Shown here: positions 6,501-13,612 of the stretch, one piece after another
How positions within the stretch are numbered: position 1 is the stretch's first letter
Layout of the letters: the number at the start of each line of letters is the position of its first letter
Translations under genes and position numbers: made by a program
Assembly: GCA_964605915.1 (NCBI GenBank)
Contig: CAZSET010000010.1
Span: 1 to 30,906, forward strand
Reading direction: 5' to 3'
Source: DAOVRD01 sp964605915
GTDB taxonomy: Bacteria > Planctomycetota > Brocadiia > SM23-32
Length of the DNA: 30,906 nucleotides
Notes under the pieces: generated by a model
The model's input: only the letters and a program-made list of their open reading frames with translations
Database searches by the model: none
What the model was told of the DNA's origin: nothing

Positions 6501-8791
6501 GGTTTCTCCCCGTGTTTGCCGATCAGGTACTCGTCAATGGCGGCGGCGGCGCGCTTGCCGGCGCCCATGGCCTGGATGACGGTCGCCGCGCCCGTGACGA
6601 TGTCTCCCCCGGCGAAGACGCCCTCCAAGCTCGTCCGGCCCGTTACCTCGTCTGCCTCGATGGTGCGCCACTTGGTGACGCCCAGGCCCGGCGTGGTGCG
6701 CGGCACCAGCGGGTGCGGCCGGTTGCCGTATGCGGCGATGACGAGTTCCGTGTCGAACTCGAACTCGGTGCCTTCGATCGGGTGCGGGCGACGCCGGCCG
6801 TCCGGTCCCGGCTCGCCCAGCTCCATCCGGACGCAGCGCAGGCCCCGCACCCAGCCCGTCTCGTCGCCGAGGACCTCGATGGCGTTGGTCAGCCACATCA
6901 ACTGGATGCCTTCCTCTTCGGCGTGCTTGAGCTCGGCGGCGCGCGCGGGTGCCTCTTCGATGCTGCGGCGGTAGACGATGCGGACCTCGCCGGCGCCGAG
7001 CCGGAGCGCCGTCCGCGCGGAGTCCATGGCCACGTTGCCGCCGCCCAGGACGGCCACGCGGTCCTTGACCATGATGGGCGTGGCGTAGTCGGGATCGTAG
7101 CCGCGCATCAGGTTGCAGCGGGTCAGGTATTCGTTGGCGCTCAGCACGCCGTTGAGGTTCTCTCCCGGGATGCCGGCCATGATCGGCAGCCCGGCCCCGG
7201 AGCCGATGAAGACGGCCTCATAGCCTTCGTCCAAGAGGTCCTGCACGGTTGCCGTCTTCCCGACGACGAAGTTTCGGACGATCTCGACGCCCATCCCGTT
7301 GAGCAGCTCGATCTCGTGCTGGACGATGTCCTTGGGCAGGCGGAAGGCCGGAATGCCGTAAGTGAGCACGCCCCCGGACTCGTGGAGCGCCTCGAAGATG
7401 GTGGGGGAGTAGCCGCGACGGGCCAGTTCGGCGGCTGCCGTCAGCCCGGCCGGCCCCGAACCGACGACGGCAACCTTGATCCCGCGCGCCGGCTGCATCT
7501 CCGGCAATTCGGTCTTCCCCTCCTGGCGCTCGTAGTCCGCGGCGAACCGCTCGAGGTTGCCGATGGCGACGGGCTCGCCGCGTCGGCCGAGCACGCAGGT
7601 CGCCTCGCACTGAACCTCCTGGGGGCAGACACGGCCGCAGACGGCCGGCAGCAGGTTGTCTTCCTTCAGCTTGCGGGCGGCGCCCAGGAAGTCCTCCTCG
7701 GCGATATGCTTGATGAAGCTAGGTATGTCTATGCCGACGGGGCAGCCCTCGACGCACTTGGGCTTCTTGCACTGGAGGCAGCGCTGCGCCTCGAGGACGG
7801 CCTGCTCGGGCCGCAGTCCGAACGGGACCTCTTCGAAGTTGCGCGTGCGCGTCTCGGCGGGTTGCTCCGGCATCGGCTGGCGGGGTATCTCTACGGCCTT
7901 GGTGGCCTCTTGTCCCGCCTGGATCATGGCCTCCTGAAGCTCCGTGTGCCGCCGGTCGCAGCCGTGGGCGGGCTCGTAGCGCGGCAGCGCCCTGGCGGCC
8001 GGATCCCGGCTGTACTGCTGCAGGCGTCTCCCCAGTTCCTCGAAGTCCACTTGGTGGCCGTCGAACTCCGGTCCGTCCACGCAGGCGAACTTCGTCTCGC
8101 CGCCGACGGTCACCCGGCACCCGCCGCACATGCCCGTGCCGTCCACCATGATAGGATTGAGGCTGACGATCGTCTTTATGCCGAACGGCCGTGTCACTTC
8201 GCTGACGGCCCGCATCATGGGCACCGGGCCGACGGCGTAGACCGCGTCGATCGACTCGCCCGAATCGATCATCCCTTGCAGCACCTCAGTCGGGAAGCCG
8301 TGGTGCCCTCGGGAGCCGTCGTCCGTGCACAGTTTCAACTCGTCGCAGACATCCTCCAGATCATCTCGGAGAATGAGCAGATCGGCATGACGGGCGCTGA
8401 TGATGCCGGTCACGCGCTCGCAGTGCTGGCTGAGCGCACGCGCGATGGGCCAGATGAGGGCGATGCCGACGCCCCCGCCCATGGCTACCGCGTGGCGGGC
8501 GGGGACGATCTCGGTGGGCATGCCGAGCGGGCCGACCACGTCCGGGATCTCGTCGCCAGGTTCCATGGCGGCCAGCTCCCGCGTGCTGTCCCCGACCGCC
8601 TGGAACACCAGCGTGATGGACAACGCCCTGGGGTCGGCGTGGGCCACGGTCAGGGGGATGCGCTCGCCACGTTCGCCGGGGCGCACGATGACGAACTGCC
8701 CGACCTGGCGGGCCACCGCGATGCGCGGAGCCCGGATCGTGATCCGGAACGTTTCAGGCGCCAGCTCTTCCTTGCTGAGTAGTTCGAACAA
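6497..8791 (-). CDS. nfnAB: Fused NfnA-NfnB: NADH-dependent ferredoxin:NADP+ oxidoreductase / glutamate-synthase-like flavoprotein
   Basis: A 764-residue cytosolic flavoenzyme joining two proteins that are usually separate. Residues 1-~280 are the NfnA/PyrK-like FAD- and NAD-binding half, ending in VDGTGMCGGCRVTVGG and FACVDG. In NfnA the [2Fe-2S] ligands are three cysteines and an aspartate, here C222, C225, C237 and probably D217. Residues ~310-764 are the NfnB/GltD-like half, with cysteine clusters CLQCKKPKCVEGCPVG and CGRVCPQEVQCEATCVLG for two [4Fe-4S] centres. An FAD Rossmann motif (VGSGPAGLTAAAELARRGY) and a second dinucleotide fold (AVLGGGNVAMDSARTALRLG) follow. Nfn couples NADH and reduced ferredoxin to NADPH formation by electron bifurcation. 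A glutamate synthase small-subunit role is the alternative, but no gltB is nearby. The start is TTG, after GAGGCAG. The leader is long (see 8861-8934). Confidence 0.9.
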   Translation of the reverse strand: MFELLSKEELAPETFRITIRAPRIAVARQVGQFVIVRPGERGERIPLTVAHADPRALSITLVFQAVGDSTRELAAMEPGDEIPDVVGPLGMPTEIVPARHAVAMGGGVGIALIWPIARALSQHCERVTGIISARHADLLILRDDLEDVCDELKLCTDDGSRGHHGFPTEVLQGMIDSGESIDAVYAVGPVPMMRAVSEVTRPFGIKTIVSLNPIMVDGTGMCGGCRVTVGGETKFACVDGPEFDGHQVDFEELGRRLQQYSRDPAARALPRYEPAHGCDRRHTELQEAMIQAGQEATKAVEIPRQPMPEQPAETRTRNFEEVPFGLRPEQAVLEAQRCLQCKKPKCVEGCPVGIDIPSFIKHIAEEDFLGAARKLKEDNLLPAVCGRVCPQEVQCEATCVLGRRGEPVAIGNLERFAADYERQEGKTELPEMQPARGIKVAVVGSGPAGLTAAAELARRGYSPTIFEALHESGGVLTYGIPAFRLPKDIVQHEIELLNGMGVEIVRNFVVGKTATVQDLLDEGYEAVFIGSGAGLPIMAGIPGENLNGVLSANEYLTRCNLMRGYDPDYATPIMVKDRVAVLGGGNVAMDSARTALRLGAGEVRIVYRRSIEEAPARAAELKHAEEEGIQLMWLTNAIEVLGDETGWVRGLRCVRMELGEPGPDGRRRPHPIEGTEFEFDTELVIAAYGNRPHPLVPRTTPGLGVTKWRTIEADEVTGRTSLEGVFAGGDIVTGAATVIQAMGAGKRAAAAIDEYLIGKHGEKP

Positions 8792-8860
8792 CGGTCTGCC
8801 TCATGTGGTGCAGGTTGGCGAGTTGACCCGGGGTGGCGACACGGCTTGCCAACGGCAGGC

Positions 8861-8934
8861 AAAAGGGCGCCGGCGAGGCCCCTCCATCTGGAAGTATCTG
8901 CAATGCAGACCCTTCCGCAACCCCTGCCGGCGCC
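8861..8934 (-). promoter_or_regulatory. Structured leader with terminator-like hairpin upstream of nfnAB
   Basis: On the minus strand GGCGCCGGC (8934-8926) is exactly complementary to GCCGGCGCC (8874-8866), and the second arm runs straight into CTTTT. Inside the 51-base loop is another strong hairpin, GGAAG..CTTCC (8916-8890) enclosing TCTGCA/TGCAGA. No minus-strand gene precedes it, and it lies 70 bases before the TTG of nfnAB and about 150 bases after the presumed transcription start. This layout fits transcription attenuation or a riboswitch-type expression platform. I cannot match it to a known RNA family. It could also be the 3' end of an independent small RNA. Confidence 0.5.
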
Positions 8935-9092
8935 TCTTGAGTTCCAGTCCAGGGAGAACCCCGGCGTCCCGCTTGCCTGGAAGTCCTTCGGTCAGCAGAC
9001 CGCCGACGATGCAGCCAGGCGTGCAAGACCGGCCTGGCACATGGCGCGTTCCCCCCGCCCGGGTAAGCGCGCAAACGCGGATATCCGTGCTG

Positions 9093-9121
9093 ATTGTACA
9101 CCAAGTGGGGCGGGCCGGCAA
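9093..9121 (-). promoter_or_regulatory. Sigma-70-type promoter for nfnAB
   Basis: Minus strand: TTGCCG (9121-9116), 17-base spacer, TACAAT (9098-9093). A start near 9086 would give a leader of about 295 bases, unusually long for this window. The stretch 8792-9249 holds no gene I can support, only this promoter, the leader structure and the divergent fabZ promoter. Confidence 0.6.
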
Positions 9122-9165
9122 GCTCACAGAGCCCCCCAAAGGCTCCGCAGACCGCGCAAGGCGGC

Positions 9166-9194
9166 TTGCATCAATCACGCCATCTGACTAGAAT
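9166..9194 (+). promoter_or_regulatory. Sigma-70-type promoter for fabZ-like gene/glyS
   Basis: TTGCAT (9166-9171), 17-base spacer, TAGAAT (9189-9194). The ATG of the dehydratase is about 50 bases after the expected start point. Confidence 0.6.
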
Positions 9195-9249
9195 CCCAGG
9201 ATTGGCGCCGCTTCGAAGCCGCGGCGCTGCCGCCATACAGGAGGAACCA

Positions 9250-9723
9250 ATGCCCCCGAAGCCTCTCGTCGACTTGAGCGCCATTGACCTGTCCGAGGTC
9301 GTCGCGGGCCCGGAGGAGATCCGCCGCCACAACCCGCAGCGCTATGAGATGGAACACCTCAACGGCATCATCCACCTGGACCTGGACGAGGGTGTGGCCG
9401 TGGGTTTCAAGGACGTGCGGGACGACGAGTTCTGGGTGCGCGGCCACGTTCCGGGCCGGCCGCTGCTGCCCGGCGTGCTGATGTGCGAGGCGGCTGCGCA
9501 GCTCTGCAGCTTCTACTTCCAGAAGGCCGTGAAGGTGGGCGGCTTCATCGGATTCGGGGGTATGGAGGGTGTCAAGTTCAGGCGGGAGGTGGTGCCGGGC
9601 GACCGCCTGATCCTGGTCGTCAAGGAAGTGGACGTCCGGCCCCGCCGCGCCACCTTGAGCTGTCAGGGCTTCGTGGGGGACAAGATGGTCTTCGAGGCCA
9701 CGATCGTCGGCATGCCGATGTGA
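9250..9723 (+). CDS. fabZ: FabZ/FabA-type 3-hydroxyacyl-ACP dehydratase
   Basis: Hot-dog fold dehydratase of fatty-acid elongation, 157 residues, cytosolic. The catalytic segment GHVPGRPLLPGVLMCEAAAQ holds His66 and Glu80. Their 14-residue spacing is the same as His49/Glu63 in characterised FabZ, and the order is H-x-P-G-x-P then P-G-V-L-x-x-E-A. The later GFGGMEGVKFRREVVPGDRL matches the family's VKFRRPVVPGDqL segment. The N-terminus is about 17 residues longer than typical FabZ, so it may belong to a specialised subfamily. The ATG at 9250 follows AGGAGGAACCA, an excellent ribosome site. It precedes glyS by 53 bases on the same strand and is probably co-transcribed, although the functions are unrelated. 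Confidence 0.85.
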   Translation: MPPKPLVDLSAIDLSEVVAGPEEIRRHNPQRYEMEHLNGIIHLDLDEGVAVGFKDVRDDEFWVRGHVPGRPLLPGVLMCEAAAQLCSFYFQKAVKVGGFIGFGGMEGVKFRREVVPGDRLILVVKEVDVRPRRATLSCQGFVGDKMVFEATIVGMPM

Positions 9724-9776
9724 AGCCGGCTTGCCTCGCGGCGGGAAGAGCCTGAATCCATTCAACGAGAACAGAG

Positions 9777-11870
9777 ATGCCGGACCTGCTTTACGAGATC
9801 GGGACGGAAGAGCTGCCGGCCGGCTACATCGAGCCGGCGCTTCAGCAGCTAGCCGATGGGCTGAAGGCACGGCTGGCGGAAAGCCGCCTCACCTTCGGCG
9901 TCGTCCACGCCGCGGGCACTGCGCGCCGCCTGGTTGTTGCCGTGGCAGGAGTTGCCGAGCGGCAGCCGTCGTTGACCGTCAGGAGCATCGGCCCGCCTGC
10001 GAAGGTCGGCTTCGACGCGGAGGGCAAGCCCACGCCGGCCGCGCAGGGGTTCGCTCGCAGCAAGGGAGTCCCAGTGGAGTCCCTTCGTGTCGAGGAGACG
10101 GACAAGGGACCCTACGTCGTGGCGCAGGTCGAACAGGCCGGCCGGGCCGCCGCCGAGGTCTTGCCCGCCATCCTGCGCGAGGCCACGGCGGCCGTCAGCT
10201 TTCCCAAGTCCATGTGCTGGCAGGAGGACGGCTTTCAGTTCGCGCGTCCCATCCGGTGGCTGGTTGCGCTGCTCGGTGAAGGGGTGGTCGATCTGACGAT
10301 AGCGGGCGTCAAGGCCGGCCGGGTCACGCGGGGGCACCCGTTCCTGGACGGGGGTCGGGCCGAGCTGAAAGACGCTTCCTTCGAGCGATACCGCAACGCG
10401 CTGCGCAAGCGTTTCGTCATCGTGGAGATCGGCGAGCGGCGGGACATCATTCGTGAGGAGATCAACGTAGTCCTGGCACGCTACGGTTCGCAGCTCACCG
10501 ACGAGGAGCTGCTGGACGAAGTGACCAACATGGCCGAGTGGCCGCACGCGGTCGAGGGCTCGTTCGACGCGCACTTCCTGGACATGCCGGCGCCCGTGAT
10601 CGGCGCCGCGATGATAGAGCATCAGCGGTACTTCCCCGTGCACGATCGCGAGGGGGGCCTCGTGCCTCGCTTCGTCACCGTGTCCGACCGGACCGCGGAC
10701 CAGGAAGACCTGGTGCGCGAGGGGAACGAGCGCGTGCTGCTGGCGCGGCTGGAGGACGCCAAGTTCTTCTGGGAGGAGGACAGCCGTCGCAGCCTGGAGG
10801 AGCTGGTCCCCCGGCTGGCGGACGTGGTGTTTCTGGGCGGCCTTGGCGACAACCTGCAGCGCGTCGAGCGGCTGGCCGAACTCGGAGCGCGCATTGCGGC
10901 GAAGCTCGGCCCCCACGTCTCTGAAGCCCACGTTCGGCGCGCGGCCCGCCTGTGCAAGGCGGACCTCCTGACCGGGCTCGTCGGCGAGTTCCCCGGCCTC
11001 CAGGGCGTCGTCGGGCGGGAACTGGCCCTGGCGCAGGGCGAGGACCCGGCCGTGGCGGCGGCCATCGCGGAGCACTACCGGCCGGCCGGGGCCGACGACG
11101 CGCTGCCGTCCACTCCGGAAGGCAGTGCCCTGGCGCTGGCCGATAAGGCGGACGTCATCGTCGGCTGTTTCTCGCTCGGGCTGCTTCCCAGCGGCTCGCA
11201 GGATCCGTACGCCCTGCGCCGCAACGCGCTCGGCATCCTCCTCATCATTGAGGAGGGCGGTCTGGCGCTGCGGTTGGATGATCTCGTCGAGATGGCGCGC
11301 CAGGTCGCGCGAGAGCACGGGATCGAATGCGACGAGGAGGCCGCCCGGAAGGTCCTGGACTTCTTCCGCGACCGGCTCTACCACGCGGCCATCGAGCGGA
11401 GCTTCAGGCACGACTTCGTGCGGGCGGTGCTGGCGGCGGGCTGTGAAGACGTCGGCGATTTCTGGCGCAGAATGGCGGCCCTCGCCGAGTGCGGACAGAA
11501 GGACTGGTGGCCGGCGCTCGTGGAGCTGGTGGACCGGACCTACCGCATCCAGCGCGACCTCGACCGGATTGCCGAGGTCGAAGACGAGCTGCTGTCCGAG
11601 CCGCTCGAGGTCGAGCTGGCCGCGGCGCTGAGGGGGAACCGCGACGCCATCGCCGCGATGCTCGATAAGGGCGACTACGTGCCGGCGGCCGAGCGCTACT
11701 GCGAGGTCTTCGCGCACCTCGTCCACGACTTCTTCGAAGAGGTCTTCGTCAACGTCGAGGACGGGGCCGTGCGGCTGAACCGCAAGTCGCTCTGCGGCTG
11801 GGTGTACCGCCTCTTCGCCGACCGCTTTGCGGACCTCTACCTCATCGAGACCGCCGAGCGCCAGCAGTAG
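9777..11870 (+). CDS. glyS: Glycyl-tRNA synthetase beta subunit
   Basis: Beta subunit of the bacterial alpha2beta2 glycyl-tRNA synthetase, which contributes tRNA recognition and is needed for charging. The 697 residues match the usual ~690. The N-terminus MPDLLYEIGTEELPAGYIEP is the family signature; SFPKSMCWQEDGFQFARPIR, EHQRYFPVHD and VLLARLEDAKFFWEEDSRR are further conserved blocks. The last ~100 residues resemble the DALR-type anticodon-binding domain (FVNVEDGAVRLNRKSLCGWV). The ribosome site before the ATG is weak. The alpha subunit gene glyQ, which often precedes glyS, is not in the window; here a FabZ-like gene takes that place. The gene ends in TAG, so amber serves as an ordinary stop in this genome. 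Confidence 0.97.
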   Translation: MPDLLYEIGTEELPAGYIEPALQQLADGLKARLAESRLTFGVVHAAGTARRLVVAVAGVAERQPSLTVRSIGPPAKVGFDAEGKPTPAAQGFARSKGVPVESLRVEETDKGPYVVAQVEQAGRAAAEVLPAILREATAAVSFPKSMCWQEDGFQFARPIRWLVALLGEGVVDLTIAGVKAGRVTRGHPFLDGGRAELKDASFERYRNALRKRFVIVEIGERRDIIREEINVVLARYGSQLTDEELLDEVTNMAEWPHAVEGSFDAHFLDMPAPVIGAAMIEHQRYFPVHDREGGLVPRFVTVSDRTADQEDLVREGNERVLLARLEDAKFFWEEDSRRSLEELVPRLADVVFLGGLGDNLQRVERLAELGARIAAKLGPHVSEAHVRRAARLCKADLLTGLVGEFPGLQGVVGRELALAQGEDPAVAAAIAEHYRPAGADDALPSTPEGSALALADKADVIVGCFSLGLLPSGSQDPYALRRNALGILLIIEEGGLALRLDDLVEMARQVAREHGIECDEEAARKVLDFFRDRLYHAAIERSFRHDFVRAVLAAGCEDVGDFWRRMAALAECGQKDWWPALVELVDRTYRIQRDLDRIAEVEDELLSEPLEVELAAALRGNRDAIAAMLDKGDYVPAAERYCEVFAHLVHDFFEEVFVNVEDGAVRLNRKSLCGWVYRLFADRFADLYLIETAERQQ

Positions 11871-11915
11871 GCGCGGCCACGTGGGTGTCCTGGCGTACGA
11901 AAGCGTCCAGAACAC

Positions 11916-12018
11916 GTCATTCCGAGGCGTGCCATGCGCGCTGCACGCCGAGGAATCTCACGTGTGCGGACCGATGCACCGAGATTCCTCGCGCGCCATT
12001 CGACGCACTCGGAATGAC
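11916..12018. repeat. Dispersed palindromic element (GTCATTCCGAG type), inverted pair
   Basis: Two units face each other. GTCATTCCGAG (11916-11926) to CGAGGAATCTC (11949-11959) is followed, in opposite orientation, by GAGATTCCTCG (11981-11991) to CTCGGAATGAC (12008-12018). Both 11-base words are perfectly complementary across the pair, so the whole 103 bases can fold back. A third unit with the same two words and the same 38-base length is at 15677. The element fills most of the 281-base gap between glyS and the phosphorylase. Position and symmetry resemble REP-type intergenic repeats. It may also end glyS transcripts, but no T-run follows. Confidence 0.85.
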
Positions 12019-12151
12019 AGCGGACGGGTTGCTGAGCGCCGGCAGTAGGGCGGCCTGCAACCGGTCCCCTGGCGGGGGCCCGGGTTGGACCGCAACGGAC
12101 TCGGCGCATCCCCTGCCAGCGTATGGGCGCCGTGGGCCTGGGAGCACAACC

Positions 12152-12916
12152 TTGAAGAAGGACTTCCCCATACTGGAGTTCGACGGTGCGCGCGAGGCCG
12201 TCATCGAGCCCTCGCGTGAGATCCAGCCCATCGACATGCCCGAGCGCTGCGTGTTCTGCTTCTTCCACGACGTGATGGCCGGCCTGCCGGAGAACGAAGG
12301 AACGCGGCACGTCAAGGACCTGAAATCCGAACTCGGGGCGCATCCGGTTTACGAGATCAGCGTGGAAGGGCGGCGGGTGGCGGTTCTGCATCCCGGCGTC
12401 GGCGCGCCGCTCGCGGCGGCCCTCATGGAGGAGGTGATCGCGCTCGGCTGCCACAAGTTCATCGCATGCGGCAGCGCCGGCGTACTGGACAGCGGGATCG
12501 CTCTGGGCCACGTCATCGTGCCGGCAAGTGCCGTGCGCGACGAAGGCACGTCGTACCACTATCTGCCCCCCGGCCGAGAGGTAGCGGCCAGCCCCGAAGG
12601 CGTCGCCGCCATCCGGCACGCGCTGGACGAGCACGGGGTCGACTACATCGTCTCTAAGAGCTGGACGACGGATGCCTTCTACCGTGAGACGCCGGCCAAG
12701 GTGCGGCTTCGCCGGTCGGAGGGATGCGTGGCAGTCGAGATGGAGGCGGCCGCGCTGTTCGCCGTCGCGCAGTTCCGGGGCGTCACCTTTGCACAGATGC
12801 TCTACGGCGGCGACGACGTGGGCGGCACGGAGTGGGACTCGCGCGACTGGCATGGGCGCGGCGCCGTGCGCGAGCGACTCTTCCGGCTGGCGGTGGCAGC
12901 GTGCCTGCGGTTGTGA
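12152..12916 (+). CDS. Nucleoside phosphorylase (uridine/purine nucleoside phosphorylase family)
   Basis: Cytosolic enzyme of the PNP/UDP phosphorylase superfamily, which splits a nucleoside with phosphate in salvage. Conserved parts are HPGVGAPLAAALMEEVIALG, CGSAGVLDSGIALGHVIVP (about residues 105-124) and the nucleoside-binding VEMEAAALFAVAQFRG (195-210). The frame is open far upstream, but the conserved part begins near KKDFPILEF. I therefore choose TTG at 12152, preceded by GGGAG at 8 bases, giving 254 residues, a normal length. An ATG at 12014 would start inside the palindromic repeat and is unlikely. Base specificity cannot be read from the sequence; overall it looks nearer to uridine phosphorylase-like proteins. 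Confidence 0.82.
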   Translation: MKKDFPILEFDGAREAVIEPSREIQPIDMPERCVFCFFHDVMAGLPENEGTRHVKDLKSELGAHPVYEISVEGRRVAVLHPGVGAPLAAALMEEVIALGCHKFIACGSAGVLDSGIALGHVIVPASAVRDEGTSYHYLPPGREVAASPEGVAAIRHALDEHGVDYIVSKSWTTDAFYRETPAKVRLRRSEGCVAVEMEAAALFAVAQFRGVTFAQMLYGGDDVGGTEWDSRDWHGRGAVRERLFRLAVAACLRL

Positions 12917-12930
12917 GTGCGGGGGGAGGC

Positions 12931-12964
12931 GGAAGTGCGAAGTCAGAAATCGGAAGTGAGAAGT
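12931..12964. repeat. Short GAAGT-word simple repeat
   Basis: The words GGAAGTGCGAAGTCAGAA and CGGAAGTGAGAAGTG follow the phosphorylase stop: degenerate tandem GAAGT words. No coding potential or hairpin is seen. It leads straight into the foldback cluster. Confidence 0.6.
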
Positions 12965-13379
12965 GCCAGAGCCAACGACGAGCAATGAAGGACGAGCAAC
13001 GAGCAACGGCCCTCACAGGGATGGACAGGGTCGACAGGATGACGGCGACGACAACAGCAGAAGGCAGCCTCAACAACATTGCTGTGAGCTTAGCTTCGCC
13101 TCGTCGTCACTGTTGCCGTGTCTTCATCCTGGGCATCCTGGATATCCCTGTTCGAGGCCGTTGTTGAGCACGAGCCAGAGCCAACGACGAGCAATGAAGG
13201 ACGAGCAACGAGCAACGGCCCTCACAGGGATGGACAGGGTCGACAGGATGACGGCGACGACAACAGCAGAAGGCAGCCTCAACAACATTGCTGTGAGCTT
13301 AGCTTCGCCTCGTCGTCACTGTTGCCGTGTCTTCATCCTGGGCATCCTGGATATCCCTGTTCGAGGCCGTTGTTGAGCA
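12965..13379. repeat. Tandem duplication of a ~206-base unit carrying foldback elements 1 and 2
   Basis: The stretch 12965-13170 recurs at 13174-13379 with a period of 209 bases and looks identical by eye. Each copy holds a 160-base foldback element (13004-13163 and 13213-13372). Its left arm is CAACGGCCCTCACAGGGATG, continuing as 9-base NNNCAGGAT-like words. Its right arm is the near reverse complement, ending ATATCCCTGTTCGAGGCCGT. The interior also pairs partly (GACGACAACAG versus CTGTTGCC). The near-perfect identity points to a recent duplication. Short open frames across it have repeat-derived sequence and I do not count them as genes. Confidence 0.9.
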
Positions 13380-13384
13380 ACGAA

Positions 13385-13577
13385 CAACGGCCTTTACAAG
13401 GATGGACAGGATGGACAGGATGACGACGACAACGACGACGACAACGACAACGACAACGACGACGACAACACCATGGGGCGGGCTCAGCAGCATCGCCTTG
13501 ACCTTAGCTTCGTCTTGTCGCTGCTGTCGTCGTGTCTCTATCCTGGGTATCCTGGATATCCCTGTTCGAGACCGTTG
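13385..13577. repeat. Foldback element 3, diverged and expanded
   Basis: Third copy of the same element: left arm CAACGGCCTTTACAAGGATG followed by two GGACAGGAT words, right arm ATCCTGGATATCCCTGTTCG ending in ACCGTTG. It is diverged from copies 1 and 2, so it is older. A trinucleotide tract occupies its interior. Together with the duplication and the GAAGT words it fills the 696 bases between the phosphorylase and the GNAT-EEP gene; no gene is supported there. Confidence 0.85.
13422..13469. repeat. GAC/AAC trinucleotide tract
   Basis: About sixteen triplets of GAC or AAC in phase inside foldback element 3. Such a tract can change length by slippage. It is not in a supported gene. Confidence 0.9.
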
Positions 13578-13612
13578 TTGAGCGCGAGCAGGAGTAAGAG
13601 CAGGGGCGGGCG

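Noticed and set aside
12963..13581. Open frames spanning the foldback repeats
   Set aside because: Their sequence is entirely repeat-derived, changes with repeat copy and has no ribosome site or known domain.
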